Notes: a model not told the origin generated them from the letters alone. Numbered from the stretch's first letter, positions 16,039 through 24,717 are shown. The stretch is DNA of 64,000 bases from Pseudolysinimonas_A sp044239695 (GCF_044239695.1 NZ_JBIIAW010000001.1:1-64000); one strand, 5' to 3'. Numbers and translations: made by a program.

Positions 16039-16808
16039 TCCAGCAGCTCGTGCACGCCCGCGAGGATCTCGTCGGGCCGGAACGGGTACTTCTCGATCTC
16101 GGTCTGATCGGCGATGCCGGTGAGCACGAGCACGGTGTGCAGCCCCGCCTCGATCCCGGCGACGATGTCGGTGTCCATGCGGTCGCCGATCATCGCGGTC
16201 GACTCGCTGTGCGCGCCGATGCGGTTCATCGCCGAGCGGAACATCATCGGGTTGGGCTTGCCGACGACGTAGGGCTCCTTGCCGGTGGCCTTCGAGATGA
16301 GGGCGGTGACCGCGCCCGTCGCGGGCAGCACGCCGTCCGCGGAAGGCCCGGTGGCATCCGGGTTCGTCGCGATGAACCGCGACCCGTTGTTGATGAGCCG
16401 GATGGCGCGGGTGATCGCCTCGAACGAGTAGTTGCGGGTCTCGCCCACGACGACGTAGTCGGGGGCGGTCTCGGTGAGGATGAAGCCGACCTCGTGCAGC
16501 GCGTTCGTCATCCCCGACTCGCCGATGACGAACGCCGACCCGCCCGGGATCTGCGAGGCGCAGAAGTCGGCGGTGGCGAGAGCCGAGGTCCAGATGCGGT
16601 CCTCGGGCACGTGGAGGCCCGACGCCCGGAGACGGGCCGCGAGGTCGCGCGGGGTGAAGATCGAGTTGTTGGTGAGCACGAGGAACGGGGTGTCGGAGTC
16701 CGTCCACTGCTTGATGAGGTCGGCAGCCCCCGGCAGCGGGGTGTTCTCGTGGACGAGCACCCCGTCCATGTCGGTGAGCCAGGATCGGATCTCGCTGCGG
16801 TCGCGCAT
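16035..16808 (-). CDS. HAD-IIA family sugar/nucleotide phosphatase (NagD-like)
   Basis: A 257-residue HAD hydrolase: motif I WLTDMDGVLVHENTP (nucleophile Asp about 13), motif II VLTNNSIFTPRDLA, motif III Lys in VVGKPNPMMFRSA, and motif IV MIGDRMDTDIVAGIEAGL. The large C2-type cap between motifs II and III marks HAD-IIA (NagD/AraL/p-nitrophenylphosphatase group). The substrate is unknown, probably a sugar or nucleotide monophosphate. TACCAT lies 6 bases before the ATG (leaderless). It is translationally coupled to the methyltransferase. Confidence 0.9.
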   Translation of the reverse strand: MRDRSEIRSWLTDMDGVLVHENTPLPGAADLIKQWTDSDTPFLVLTNNSIFTPRDLAARLRASGLHVPEDRIWTSALATADFCASQIPGGSAFVIGESGMTNALHEVGFILTETAPDYVVVGETRNYSFEAITRAIRLINNGSRFIATNPDATGPSADGVLPATGAVTALISKATGKEPYVVGKPNPMMFRSAMNRIGAHSESTAMIGDRMDTDIVAGIEAGLHTVLVLTGIADQTEIEKYPFRPDEILAGVHELLE

Positions 16809-16873
16809 GTCACGATGGTACGGACACCCGGGATGCCGTGGGCGAATCGCGGTGGGCGGCTACCATCGGCGGC

Positions 16874-17536
16874 ATGCCCGTCGTCCTGATCACCGGAGCC
16901 GCGCGAGCCGACAGCATCGCTGCCGGCGTGGTGCCCCGTCTGGTGGCCGAGGGCTACACGGTGGTCACGAGCGACCTGCGGGATGCCGACTACCCGTGCG
17001 ATCTCGCCGACCCCGCCGCGCCGGGCGAACTGATCGACTCGGTCGTCGCGGACCACGGCCCGATCGAGGCCCTCGTGCTGAGTCACGCGCACGACGTGCT
17101 GTCGGGAGTGCTCGACACGACGGCCGAGAGCCTCGACCGGCACTTCGCCGTCAACGCCCGTGCGTCGCTCCTGCTGATCGCAGCGTTCGCGCGGCAGGCG
17201 GTCGACGGGGGTGTCGTCGTCGCCTTCACGAGCGACCACACGACGGGCAACCTCCCCTACGGCGCCTCCAAGGGTGCGCTCGACCGGATCGTGATCTCCG
17301 CGGCGCGAGAGCTGGGCCCCGCCGGGATCTCGGCGAACGTCGTCAACCCGGGGCCGATCGACACCGGCTGGATGGACGACCCGACCCGCACCGCACTCCT
17401 GCCGGACCATCCGCTCGGGCGCCTCGGCACCCCGGCGGACATCGCCGGCATCGTGGCGTTCCTCCTCTCTCCCGCGGGGCGGTGGGTCTCGGGTCAGCTG
17501 ATCCACACCGACGGCGGGTTCTCCGCCCGCTTCTGA
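16874..17536 (+). CDS. Short-chain dehydrogenase/reductase (SDR)
   Basis: A 220-residue Rossmann-fold oxidoreductase. The active-site YGASKGALDR (YxxxK) and GPIDTGWMD are clear, and the C terminus WVSGQLIHTDGGFSARF is typical. The nucleotide-binding motif is unusual: TGAARADSIAAGVV lacks the standard TGxxxGIG spacing, so cofactor binding may differ. The substrate is unknown. The ATG is chosen from TACCAT 7 bases upstream. Confidence 0.85.
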   Translation: MPVVLITGAARADSIAAGVVPRLVAEGYTVVTSDLRDADYPCDLADPAAPGELIDSVVADHGPIEALVLSHAHDVLSGVLDTTAESLDRHFAVNARASLLLIAAFARQAVDGGVVVAFTSDHTTGNLPYGASKGALDRIVISAARELGPAGISANVVNPGPIDTGWMDDPTRTALLPDHPLGRLGTPADIAGIVAFLLSPAGRWVSGQLIHTDGGFSARF

Positions 17537-17555
17537 CCTGACTAGGGTCGGTCGC

Positions 17556-18188
17556 GTGACGGACGAGCCGGGATCCGAGCGACCGATCGGCGTCGGGCCG
17601 TGGCCCGGCGGCCGCGAGGCGTGGCCCGCCGACGACCGGTACGACCCGGAGCTGCTCGAGCACGGCGACGCACGCAACGTCGTCGACGACTACCGGTACT
17701 GGTCGATGGACGCGATCGTCGCCGACCTCGACACCCGCCGCCGCGGCTTCCACGTCGCGATCGAGAACTGGCAGCACGACTCCAACATCGGCTCGATCGT
17801 GCGCACCGCGAACGCGTTCCTCGCCGCCGAGGTGCACATCGTCGGCCGCCGCCGCTGGAACCGACGGGGCGCCATGGTGACCGACCGCTACCAGCACATC
17901 CGCGAGCATCCGTCGGTCGATGATCTGGTGACCTGGGCGCGCGAGCAGGGCCTGCCGATCGTCGCGGTGGACAACGTCGAAGGCTCCGTCGACGTGCGGG
18001 ACGCCGACATCCCGGAGCGCTGCGTGCTGCTGTTCGGGCAGGAGGGTCCGGGGCTCACGGGCGAGGCGCTCGCCGCCGCCGATGTCGTCGTGGAGATCGC
18101 TCAGGCGGGGTCGACCCGCTCGATCAACGCGGGTGCGGCGGCGGCGATCGTGATGCACGAATGGGTGCGGAGGCACGCGCCCCGTTAG
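17556..18188 (+). CDS. TrmH/SpoU-family RNA 2'-O-methyltransferase
   Basis: A 210-residue SPOUT enzyme that should methylate ribose in tRNA or rRNA. Motif 1 is HDSNIGSIVRTANAF, motif 2 VLLFGQEGPGLTGEAL, and motif 3 STRSINAGAAAAIVMHEW; together they build the trefoil-knot SAM site. The N terminus adds about 60 residues not seen in minimal TrmH. TAGGGT (17543-17548) ends 7 bases before the GTG. Its TAG stop is the first half of a TAGGCT -10 box for purA. Confidence 0.9.
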   Translation: MTDEPGSERPIGVGPWPGGREAWPADDRYDPELLEHGDARNVVDDYRYWSMDAIVADLDTRRRGFHVAIENWQHDSNIGSIVRTANAFLAAEVHIVGRRRWNRRGAMVTDRYQHIREHPSVDDLVTWAREQGLPIVAVDNVEGSVDVRDADIPERCVLLFGQEGPGLTGEALAAADVVVEIAQAGSTRSINAGAAAAIVMHEWVRRHAPR

Positions 18189-18231
18189 GCTGGGGTGTAA
18201 TCCCTCCGTTATCGAATCAGGGAGTCCCCGC

Positions 18232-19518
18232 ATGCCCGCACTCGTGATCGTCGGCGCCCAGTGGGGTGACGAAGGCAAGGGCAAGGCCACCGACCTGCTC
18301 AGCAGCCGGCTCGACTACGTGGTCAAGTTCAACGGCGGCAACAACGCCGGCCACACGGTCGTCATCGGCGACGAGAAGTACGCGCTGCACCTGCTGCCGT
18401 CCGGCATCCTCACCCCCGGGGTGACGCCGGTCATCGCCAACGGCGTCGTCGTCGACATCGACGTGCTGTTCGAGGAGCTCGACGCCCTCACCGCCCGCGG
18501 CCTCGACGTGTCGAAGCTGCTCGTCAGTGCGAACGCGCACGTGATCACCTCGTACCACCGCACCCTCGACAAGGTGACGGAGCGCTTCCTCGGCAAGCGG
18601 CAGATCGGCACGACCGGCCGCGGCATCGGTCCGGCGTACGCCGACAAGATCAACCGGGTCGGCATCCGCATCCAGGATCTGTTCGACGAGAACATCCTGC
18701 GCCAGAAGGTCGAAGGCGCCCTCGACCAGAAGAACCACCTGCTGGTGAAGGTCTACAACCGCCGAGCGATCGCCGTGAACGAGGTCGTCGACGAGCTGCT
18801 CAAGCACGCCGAGCGGCTGCGCCCGATGGTCGCCGACACGTCGCTGCTGTTGCACCAGGCGCTCGAAGCCGGCAAGACCGTGCTGTTCGAGGGCGGCCAG
18901 GCGACGATGCTGGATGTCGACCACGGCACCTACCCGTTCGTCACCTCGTCGTCGGCGACGGCCGGCGGTGCGGCGACCGGGTCGGGCATCGGCCCGGCGC
19001 GGCTCGAGCGCATCATCGGCATCGTCAAGGCGTACACGACGCGCGTCGGGTCGGGTCCGTTCCCGACCGAGCTGTTCGACGAGAACGGCGACTTCCTGCG
19101 CGCCACCGGGCACGAGTTCGGGACGACGACCGGCCGTCCCCGCCGGGTCGGCTGGTACGACGCCCCGATCGCCCGGTACGCGGCGCGCATCAACGGCGTC
19201 ACCGACTTCGTGCTCACCAAGCTCGACGTGCTCACCGGCTTGCCGACGATCCCGGTCTGCGTCGCCTACGACGTCGACGGGGTCAGGTTCGACGAACTGC
19301 CGGTCAACCAGAGCGACTTCCACCACGCCACCCCGATCTACGAGGAGTTCCCGGGCTGGACCGAGGACCTCACCGGCGTGCGCACGTTCGAGGATCTGCC
19401 GAAGACGGCGCAGGAGTACGTGCTCGCGCTCGAGGCGATGTCGGGGTCGCGCATCTCGGCGATCGGCGTGGGCCCCGCCCGCGACGCGATCGTCGTGCGG
19501 CACGACCTGATCGGATAG
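18232..19518 (+). CDS. purA: Adenylosuccinate synthetase
   Basis: A 428-residue GTP-dependent enzyme joining IMP and aspartate in AMP synthesis. Seen: GAQWGDEGKGKATDLL near the N terminus (P-loop and catalytic Asp), NGGNNAGHTV, GTTGRGIGPAYADK, EGGQATMLDVDHGTYPFVTSS and TTTGRPRRVGW. Length and ends match the family. It has a separate promoter (TAGGCT 18186-18191) embedding the stop of the TrmH gene, and an AGGGAG ribosome site 7 bases before the ATG. Confidence 0.97.
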   Translation: MPALVIVGAQWGDEGKGKATDLLSSRLDYVVKFNGGNNAGHTVVIGDEKYALHLLPSGILTPGVTPVIANGVVVDIDVLFEELDALTARGLDVSKLLVSANAHVITSYHRTLDKVTERFLGKRQIGTTGRGIGPAYADKINRVGIRIQDLFDENILRQKVEGALDQKNHLLVKVYNRRAIAVNEVVDELLKHAERLRPMVADTSLLLHQALEAGKTVLFEGGQATMLDVDHGTYPFVTSSSATAGGAATGSGIGPARLERIIGIVKAYTTRVGSGPFPTELFDENGDFLRATGHEFGTTTGRPRRVGWYDAPIARYAARINGVTDFVLTKLDVLTGLPTIPVCVAYDVDGVRFDELPVNQSDFHHATPIYEEFPGWTEDLTGVRTFEDLPKTAQEYVLALEAMSGSRISAIGVGPARDAIVVRHDLIG

Positions 19519-19523
19519 TCACG

Positions 19524-19892
19524 ATGCCTCTCGAGACCCGGGAGTTCCGCCGCCGCGCGGCGAGGGAGTTCGCGGCCGTCTCGGTGCTCGTCTACGTGGT
19601 GGCCTGCGCGGTGCTCGTGGTCCCCGGATTCTTCCTGGCGACCGGGGTGCAGGCGGTCGGCGCGAGTCTCGGCTGGTGGGCGGGTGACCCCGACGCCCAA
19701 GGCGGCGAGGAGCTCGTCGGCACCGCCGTCGGGATCGGGTCGGCGCTGCTCGTGCTCGGGGTCGCCGCCGTCGTGATGCGCGCGCTCGGACGCCGGTACC
19801 TCATGCCCGCGCGGTTGGCGGTGGTGGTCGGCAGCGCCGTGGTGCTGGTCGGCCTCGTGACCCTCAGCGTCGTGGTCGTGCTGCTCGGCTGA
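19524..19892 (+). CDS. Small three-helix membrane protein, unknown function
   Basis: A 122-residue protein with a basic start (MPLETREFRRRAAREF) followed by about three hydrophobic helices. It begins 6 bases after purA and probably shares its transcript. The 3' end overlaps the convergent SMP-30 gene by 29 bases. No family was recognised. High G/C third positions and a normal start support it as a real gene. Confidence 0.6.
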   Translation: MPLETREFRRRAAREFAAVSVLVYVVACAVLVVPGFFLATGVQAVGASLGWWAGDPDAQGGEELVGTAVGIGSALLVLGVAAVVMRALGRRYLMPARLAVVVGSAVVLVGLVTLSVVVVLLG

Positions 19893-20724
19893 GCAGCACG
19901 ATGCGCCCGGTGTCGACGCGCATCGCGAGCTCTTCGTCGAGGCTCGCGATCGCGACGGCGATCCGGCCGTCGGTCGGGTGCACGGCCACGTCGTAACAGC
20001 CGGCCGGACCGGCGCCGGGTCCGTCGGCGATCGGCTCGGCCCGGTAGAGCGTCTCGACTTCGTCGCCACGCAGGCGCGCGACAGCAGCCGCGAAGGCGAG
20101 GGCGACGAGGATGTCGTCGCCGTCCAGCGCCAGCCCGTCCGGTCCGCTCCCGTCCGGCAGCTCGATGCTGTCGAGGGACGTCGACGCGTCGGAACTCAGC
20201 ACGCTCACCCGATCGGCGAAGGTCTCCGCGACGACGAGGGCGCCGTCGCTGCGCCGCTCGCAGCCGTTGGGGAAGACCAGGTCGGTCCCGGTCTCGGTCA
20301 CGGTGCCGTCGGGATCGACCCGCAGCAGCCGGGAGGCGCGCGGCTCCTCGCCCTCGGGATCGAAACCGTAGCCGCCGACCCACGCGGTGCCGTCGGCATC
20401 CACGTGCAGGTCGTTGGCGGGGTGTCCGAACCACGGGGCGAGATCGGCGTGCACGCTCACGGCCGCCGATCCGCCGGTTCCGGTCACCCGCAGCAACCGC
20501 CGGTCGAGGCAGTCGACGACCAGGAGATCCCCGTCGGGCAGCCAGCCGAGTCCGCCCGGCATCTCGGGCCCGCCGTGGTCGAGGTCGAGCACGGTCTCGG
20601 CAGCGGTCTCGGGAACCCAGCGCACCACCCGGCCGCGGAACATATCGCTGAACCACACGGCGCCGTCGCGCCAGCGCAGGGCTTCCGGGAATCCGAGCCC
20701 CGCCAGCTCGACCGTCGCGCTCAT
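19864..20724 (-). CDS. SMP-30/gluconolactonase family lactonase
   Basis: A 286-residue six-bladed beta-propeller of the SMP-30/Gluconolactonase/LRE family. GLGFPEALRWRDGAVWFSDMFRG supplies the metal-ligand Glu at the start, NDLHVDADGTAWVGGYGFDP a central Asn/Asp pair, and DGLALDGDDILVAL the later metal-site Asp. It probably opens an aldono-lactone made by the SDR whose gene overlaps it directly upstream. It is the last gene of a five-gene sugar-acid operon. Confidence 0.85.
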   Translation of the reverse strand: MSATVELAGLGFPEALRWRDGAVWFSDMFRGRVVRWVPETAAETVLDLDHGGPEMPGGLGWLPDGDLLVVDCLDRRLLRVTGTGGSAAVSVHADLAPWFGHPANDLHVDADGTAWVGGYGFDPEGEEPRASRLLRVDPDGTVTETGTDLVFPNGCERRSDGALVVAETFADRVSVLSSDASTSLDSIELPDGSGPDGLALDGDDILVALAFAAAVARLRGDEVETLYRAEPIADGPGAGPAGCYDVAVHPTDGRIAVAIASLDEELAMRVDTGRIVLLSRAARPRR

Positions 20725-21446
20725 CAGAACGTCATGGTGAGGCCGCCGTCGACGGTCAGCACCTGCCCGGTGATGTAGGTGTTCTCTCGGGCCGCGAGGA
20801 AGGCGACGGCGTGGGCGACCTCCGCGGGGGTCGCGGCCCTGCCCAGGGGAAGCTTGCCGCCCTCGACGTAGGTGGCGCGGAACTCGTCGGTGTCGGTCTC
20901 GTCGCGCCCGTCGGGCAGCAGGCTCATCCTCGTGCGGACGAAGCCCGGCGCCACCGCGTTCGCGAGCACCCCGTACCGGGCCAGATCGAGGGCGGCCGAG
21001 CGGGTGGCGGCTTCGAGTCCGGCTTTCGACACGTCATAGGCCAAGCTCGCGGCCTGAGCCTGTCGGGCGTGGACGCTCGTGATGGTGACGATGCGACCGA
21101 ATCCGCGCTCCCTCATCCCCGCCGTGACCAGTCGCATCAGGTCGAGTGGAGCGTCGAGGTTGACCGCCCAGACCGGGCGCCAGTCGTCGAAGCCGCTGTC
21201 GTGGATGCTGCCCTCCCGATAGACGCCGGCGACGGCGACGAGCACGTCGATGCTCCCGAGCGCGCCGAGCGCCTCCGCCACGGCGGCGGCCCGCGCGGCG
21301 GGGTCGGCGAGGTCGGCGACGAGGATGCCGTCCCCCGGTTCGCGGTCGATCCCGACGACGCGGTCGCCGCGATCGCGCAATGCCGCGGCCACGGCGGCCC
21401 CGATCCCGTTGGCGGCTCCGGTGACGAGGGCGTTCAGACCGGTCAT
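20724..21446 (-). CDS. SDR dehydrogenase, probable aldose dehydrogenase
   Basis: A 240-residue classical SDR: TGAANGIGAAVAAAL (NAD(P)-binding), NVDVLVAVAG-like segment, catalytic Ser in TITSVHARQAQ, YDVSKAGLEAATR (YxxxK) and YITGQVLTVDGGLTMTF at the end. Operon neighbours (mutarotase, SMP-30 lactonase, sugar-acid dehydratase) suggest that it oxidises a free aldose to its lactone, for example galactose or fucose; this substrate is inferred only from context. It overlaps both neighbours by one to four bases. Confidence 0.82.
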   Translation of the reverse strand: MTGLNALVTGAANGIGAAVAAALRDRGDRVVGIDREPGDGILVADLADPAARAAAVAEALGALGSIDVLVAVAGVYREGSIHDSGFDDWRPVWAVNLDAPLDLMRLVTAGMRERGFGRIVTITSVHARQAQAASLAYDVSKAGLEAATRSAALDLARYGVLANAVAPGFVRTRMSLLPDGRDETDTDEFRATYVEGGKLPLGRAATPAEVAHAVAFLAARENTYITGQVLTVDGGLTMTF

Positions 21447-22336
21447 GCGACTCCCTCCGCGAAGCGGACCTCGAGCGCGGCCTCCCAGGCCAGACTCTCG
21501 CCGGGGGCGAGTGTCTGGGCGTCACCGTGCGCGGTGCCCGCCCCGTGCGGCACCGACGACGGCTCGATGCCGAGCGCGACGACGTCGCCGTTCCACGGAG
21601 GCTCGGTCGAGACCCCGAGCTCCTCCCAGAGCAGGGCGTGGGGTAGTCCGTGCCAGGCGACGACGACCTCGACGTGGTCGCCCGTCGCGGTGACCCGGCG
21701 AACATCGACAAGCCCCGCGACCCGCGCGGGGGTCGCGACATCGACGATGTCCCAGCGCTCCGCGCGCTCGCCCGGCCAGGGCACGGGAATCCCGTCGGGC
21801 ACCCCGGAGTAGTCGAGGGGCTGAAGCGCGCCGGCGTTCGTGGCCAGCTCCAGCGGGGCAGTGAGCACGTCACCGCCGAGGACGAGGTGCTCCGCGACGA
21901 GCACCTGGCGCGCGGCCGGGCCGTCGTTGCGCAGCAGCGTGCGGACCGTCAGCCGACCGTTGCCGAGCACGATGGCGCGCTCGGCAACGAGGTCGGCATC
22001 CCGCCATGACAGCGCGACGTGCGCCTCCGAACTCTCGACGACGGCCCACCGCGCCTGGGACGCCGCGCCGTGGAAGCCCTGTCGCGGGTCGGTGGGGTCG
22101 GGCTGCCCGGCGCTCGGCAGGCACACCTGCCAGCCGCCGCGCCACCGCGCCACCCAGGTCTGCTCGTCGGGTGCGGGCTCGGGCTCGGCCGTGACCGACG
22201 AGGCCCAGGGGGTCGCGGCGAGGAACGGCCGGCCGCCGAGGCGTGCGTCGACGATGACTCCGCCCTCCGCCGGCAGCACCGTCGCGGTCAGGCCGCCGGC
22301 GGCGAGGGCGAGAGGGGCGTCAGCGCGCGCCGGCAT
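21443..22336 (-). CDS. Aldose 1-epimerase (mutarotase)-like protein
   Basis: A 297-residue beta-sandwich protein of the galactose mutarotase-like superfamily: ATVLPAEGGVIVDARLGGRPFL at the N terminus, DPRQGFHGAASQARW (the His likely being catalytic), and GESLAWEAALEVRF at the end. It would interconvert anomers to feed the dehydrogenase. The ATG at 22336 is chosen because it gives the normal N terminus and a 17-base overlap with the GntR gene; longer frames would lie wholly in that gene. Confidence 0.75.
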   Translation of the reverse strand: MPARADAPLALAAGGLTATVLPAEGGVIVDARLGGRPFLAATPWASSVTAEPEPAPDEQTWVARWRGGWQVCLPSAGQPDPTDPRQGFHGAASQARWAVVESSEAHVALSWRDADLVAERAIVLGNGRLTVRTLLRNDGPAARQVLVAEHLVLGGDVLTAPLELATNAGALQPLDYSGVPDGIPVPWPGERAERWDIVDVATPARVAGLVDVRRVTATGDHVEVVVAWHGLPHALLWEELGVSTEPPWNGDVVALGIEPSSVPHGAGTAHGDAQTLAPGESLAWEAALEVRFAEGVA

Positions 22337-23120
22337 CGCGCGATCCGCCGAGTGCCTTGATGAGCGCGCTCTTGCCGTCGAGCACGACCCGCAGCATCGC
22401 TTCCGCCGCGGCTTCGCCGCTCCCGCGGTCGATCGCGTGGTAGACGGCGGCGTGGGTCTCGGCATCGACCCGGAGGTCCTCGTCGGACGCGGCTTGCTGC
22501 ACGTTGAACGACGCGTACATGAAGTCGGCGACGACCGAGCCGAACTGCCGCAGCAGCACGTTGTGGGAGGCGGCGTAGACCGCGAGGTGGAAGTCGACGT
22601 CGGCGTGCGCGTACTCCTCGCGGTCGCCCGGGTGGCGGTTCATCGATTGGAGCGCATCATCCATGCGGCGCAGGTCGTCCATCGACGCCCGTCCCGCGGC
22701 GAGACGCGCGGCGGCCGGTTCGAGGATCTGGCGCACCTCGACGAGATTGCGCATGATGACGTCGCCGCGTCCGACTTCGGTGTGCCAGCGCAGGATGTCG
22801 GAGTCGAACACGTTCCAGGCCTCGGTCGGGCGCACGCGCGTTCCGATCTTCTGGCGGATGTCGACGAGACCCTTCGCCGCGAGCACCCTCATGCCCTCGC
22901 GCACCGACGTGCGGGAGACGCCGTACTCGATCGTGAGCTCGGCCTCCTTGGGAAGCAATTCTCCCGTGCTGTACGTGCCGCCGACGATCTGACGCCCGAT
23001 GCCGTCGATGACCTTCGCCTGGAGCCCGCGCATCGCGTACCCGGAGCCGCGCTCGCTGTTGCGTTCCGCATCGGCAGCGATGTCGGCCACGGCTGCTCCC
23101 TCGGACGTGCTAAACGGCAT
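22320..23120 (-). CDS. FadR-type GntR transcriptional regulator
   Basis: A 266-residue regulator with an N-terminal winged helix (GTYSTGELLPKEAELTIEYGVSRTSVREGMRVLAAKGLVDIR) and an all-helical FCD ligand domain with the metal-binding His/Asp set (DVDFHLAVYAASHN, ETHAAVYHAI). Such regulators of sugar-acid operons usually respond to a pathway intermediate. It lies second in the operon it probably controls. The TTAGGTATGATCTAA-like sites at 24.4, 29.7 and 40.9 kb are its best candidate operators. Confidence 0.9.
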   Translation of the reverse strand: MPFSTSEGAAVADIAADAERNSERGSGYAMRGLQAKVIDGIGRQIVGGTYSTGELLPKEAELTIEYGVSRTSVREGMRVLAAKGLVDIRQKIGTRVRPTEAWNVFDSDILRWHTEVGRGDVIMRNLVEVRQILEPAAARLAAGRASMDDLRRMDDALQSMNRHPGDREEYAHADVDFHLAVYAASHNVLLRQFGSVVADFMYASFNVQQAASDEDLRVDAETHAAVYHAIDRGSGEAAAEAMLRVVLDGKSALIKALGGSRDAGAR

Positions 23121-24312
23121 CCCTCACCCTAGACGCCACCCGCGGGCTGGCGTAGACGACCTCGTCGTCGATCGAGATCTCCACCCGCCGCAGGTAGGGG
23201 GCGAGTCCGTCGAGGTCGACGTCGATCCCGAGGCCGGGCGCGTCGGGCGCTCGGATCTCGCCGTTGGCGTCGGGCCGGATGTGGGTGGTCGACAGGTCGA
23301 GCGCGACCTGCTTGGGTTCCACCGGGTACTCGCAGAGCCGGTGGTCGGCGAGCCCGGCGTAGGGCTGGAGCGACGCCGACAGGGCGAGGTGCGAGGTGAA
23401 GGTGTGGTTGACGTAGGTGATCCCTGACCGGACGGCGTGGTCGGCGACGGTCTTCGCCGGCCCGATTCCGCCGATGCGCGCGGCATCGACCTGGATGAAG
23501 GAGACGCGACCGAAATCGATCAGGTTGGTGGCCATGTGCACCGTGTGCGCCCCCTCGCCTCCGGCGATCCCGACGGTGCGGGCGCGTTCGGCGAGGCGGG
23601 CGTGCGCCACATAGGCGTGCGGTTCGAACGGCTCCTCGAGCCAGGTGGCCCCCGCCGCCTCGAGGGCGTCGAGCCGGGCACTCGCGGCGTCGACGTCGCT
23701 CCCCCAGATCTGACCCGCGTCGATGAGCAGCTTCGCGTCGCCGCCGAGACCTTCGCGGGCGGCCGCGACGTGATCGGCATCCGCCGCAGCCGTGCCGGTG
23801 CCGTAGGCCCCCCAGCCGAACTTGACGGCGTGGAAGCCGTTCTCGCGGGCGGCCCGCGCCCGGTCGAGCGTCGCCTGGGGGGTGTCGCCCATCAGCATCG
23901 AGGCGTAAGGCACCTTCGCATGGTTCTCGGAGTAGCCGAGGAGGCGCCAGACGGGCTCCTCCCGCACGGTGCCGAGCAGATCCCAGAGCGCGATCTCGAT
24001 GCCCGACCAGGTGTGGGCGGCTTGGAGCAGGTCCATGCTGTTGCGCGCGACGAGCTGCGCGATACGCGCGATGTCGGCCGGCGAGTCGAGGCGCTCCCCG
24101 ATGACGGAGGCCGAGACCGGCTGGCACACGCCGTGAGAGCGGGGGGTGACGAAGGCCGCGATCGACGTGAGGGGTGATGCCTCGCATTCGCCCCAGCCGA
24201 AGTGGCCGTCATCGGTGACCACGCGCACCAGCAGCGCGTCTTGCGATCCATCGGCCTCGAGGGTGACGTCAGGCATCGACGCGTAGAAGAAGTCGACGCT
24301 GTCGAGGATCAT
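23110..24312 (-). CDS. Enolase-superfamily sugar-acid dehydratase (mandelate racemase/MLE family)
   Basis: A 400-residue protein with the MR_MLE capping domain and TIM barrel. Catalytic region: HAVKFGWGAYGTG with Lys about 164, metal ligands in LLIDAGQIWG, TWLEEPFEPH and IAGGEGAH, and a late His in YVNHTFTSHLALSA. The second Lys of the usual KxK motif is Gly here, which points to a dehydratase of the sugar-acid type rather than a racemase. It is first in the five-gene operon with a lactonase and dehydrogenase, so it probably dehydrates an aldonate. The substrate is unproven. Confidence 0.82.
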   Translation of the reverse strand: MILDSVDFFYASMPDVTLEADGSQDALLVRVVTDDGHFGWGECEASPLTSIAAFVTPRSHGVCQPVSASVIGERLDSPADIARIAQLVARNSMDLLQAAHTWSGIEIALWDLLGTVREEPVWRLLGYSENHAKVPYASMLMGDTPQATLDRARAARENGFHAVKFGWGAYGTGTAAADADHVAAAREGLGGDAKLLIDAGQIWGSDVDAASARLDALEAAGATWLEEPFEPHAYVAHARLAERARTVGIAGGEGAHTVHMATNLIDFGRVSFIQVDAARIGGIGPAKTVADHAVRSGITYVNHTFTSHLALSASLQPYAGLADHRLCEYPVEPKQVALDLSTTHIRPDANGEIRAPDAPGLGIDVDLDGLAPYLRRVEISIDDEVVYASPRVASRVRDAV

Positions 24313-24392
24313 GCAGGTGCCGCCTTCGCGTGGTGGGGCCGGGATCGCGCGGGGTGACGGGGATCACGGAGAATCGCCACCTCGCGATGCGG

Positions 24393-24403
24393 ATAGATCA
24401 TAC
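24393..24403 (-). promoter_or_regulatory. Probable GntR operator / -10 element upstream of the dehydratase operon (site A)
   Basis: Minus strand GTATGATCTAT contains a TATGAT -10-like hexamer directed at the dehydratase gene 80 bases away. It matches the sites at 24469, 29727 and 40866. The facing site B lies 66 bases away in the opposite orientation. Confidence 0.5.
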
Positions 24404-24468
24404 GTGAAATCGCCCCACTGCCTAGACCTGAATGATTCGATGGCGAAAGTTCGCTCGCCAAGGACGGC

Positions 24469-24482
24469 TAGGTATGATCTAA
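24469..24482 (+). promoter_or_regulatory. Probable GntR operator / -10 element upstream of the sugar importer (site B)
   Basis: TAGGTATGATCTAA is an imperfect palindrome with TATGAT (24473-24478) pointing at the sugar-importer operon. No good -35 box was seen, and the leader to the binding-protein start is about 245 bases. The region from 24313 to 24522 holds no gene other than this shared control region. Confidence 0.55.
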
Positions 24483-24522
24483 TCCAATCAGCCGCGCTAT
24501 CGAGCGCACACGAAATGGGACG

Positions 24523-24717
24523 ATGATGTCGCAGTCGATGATGACCCTCCCGGCGAACGCCGCACCCGGGTCCCTCCTGCCGTCCCTCATCTCCACCGGT
24601 TCTTCCGCGGGCCACCCTGCCCGTGCGAAGCTCGCCGCTCACCCGACGGCCGTCCGACGTGCCGCCGCCGAGCGCGCGAACCCGAATCGGCCGGGCACCC
24701 GGTCGTTGTTCCGATAG
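24523..24717 (+). CDS. Small upstream ORF, possible leader peptide or small protein
   Basis: A 64-codon reading frame in the long leader before the sugar-binding-protein gene. It starts ATGATGTCG and ends 13 bases before the next ATG. It is rich in Ala, Arg, Pro and Ser with a basic C-terminal half, and nearly all third positions are G or C, as in true genes of this genome. The ribosome site is weak (GGGAC). No homologue was recognised. It may be a regulatory leader peptide, or chance. Confidence 0.35.
   Translation: MMSQSMMTLPANAAPGSLLPSLISTGSSAGHPARAKLAAHPTAVRRAAAERANPNRPGTRSLFR

Noticed and set aside
16874..17536. Pseudogene, because the SDR nucleotide-binding motif is irregular
   Set aside because: The frame is intact, the active-site YxxxK and C terminus are normal, and the promoter is well placed.
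24313..24522. Riboswitch in the leader of the sugar operon
   Set aside because: No conserved riboswitch core was recognised; the region is better explained by operator sites and the small frame.
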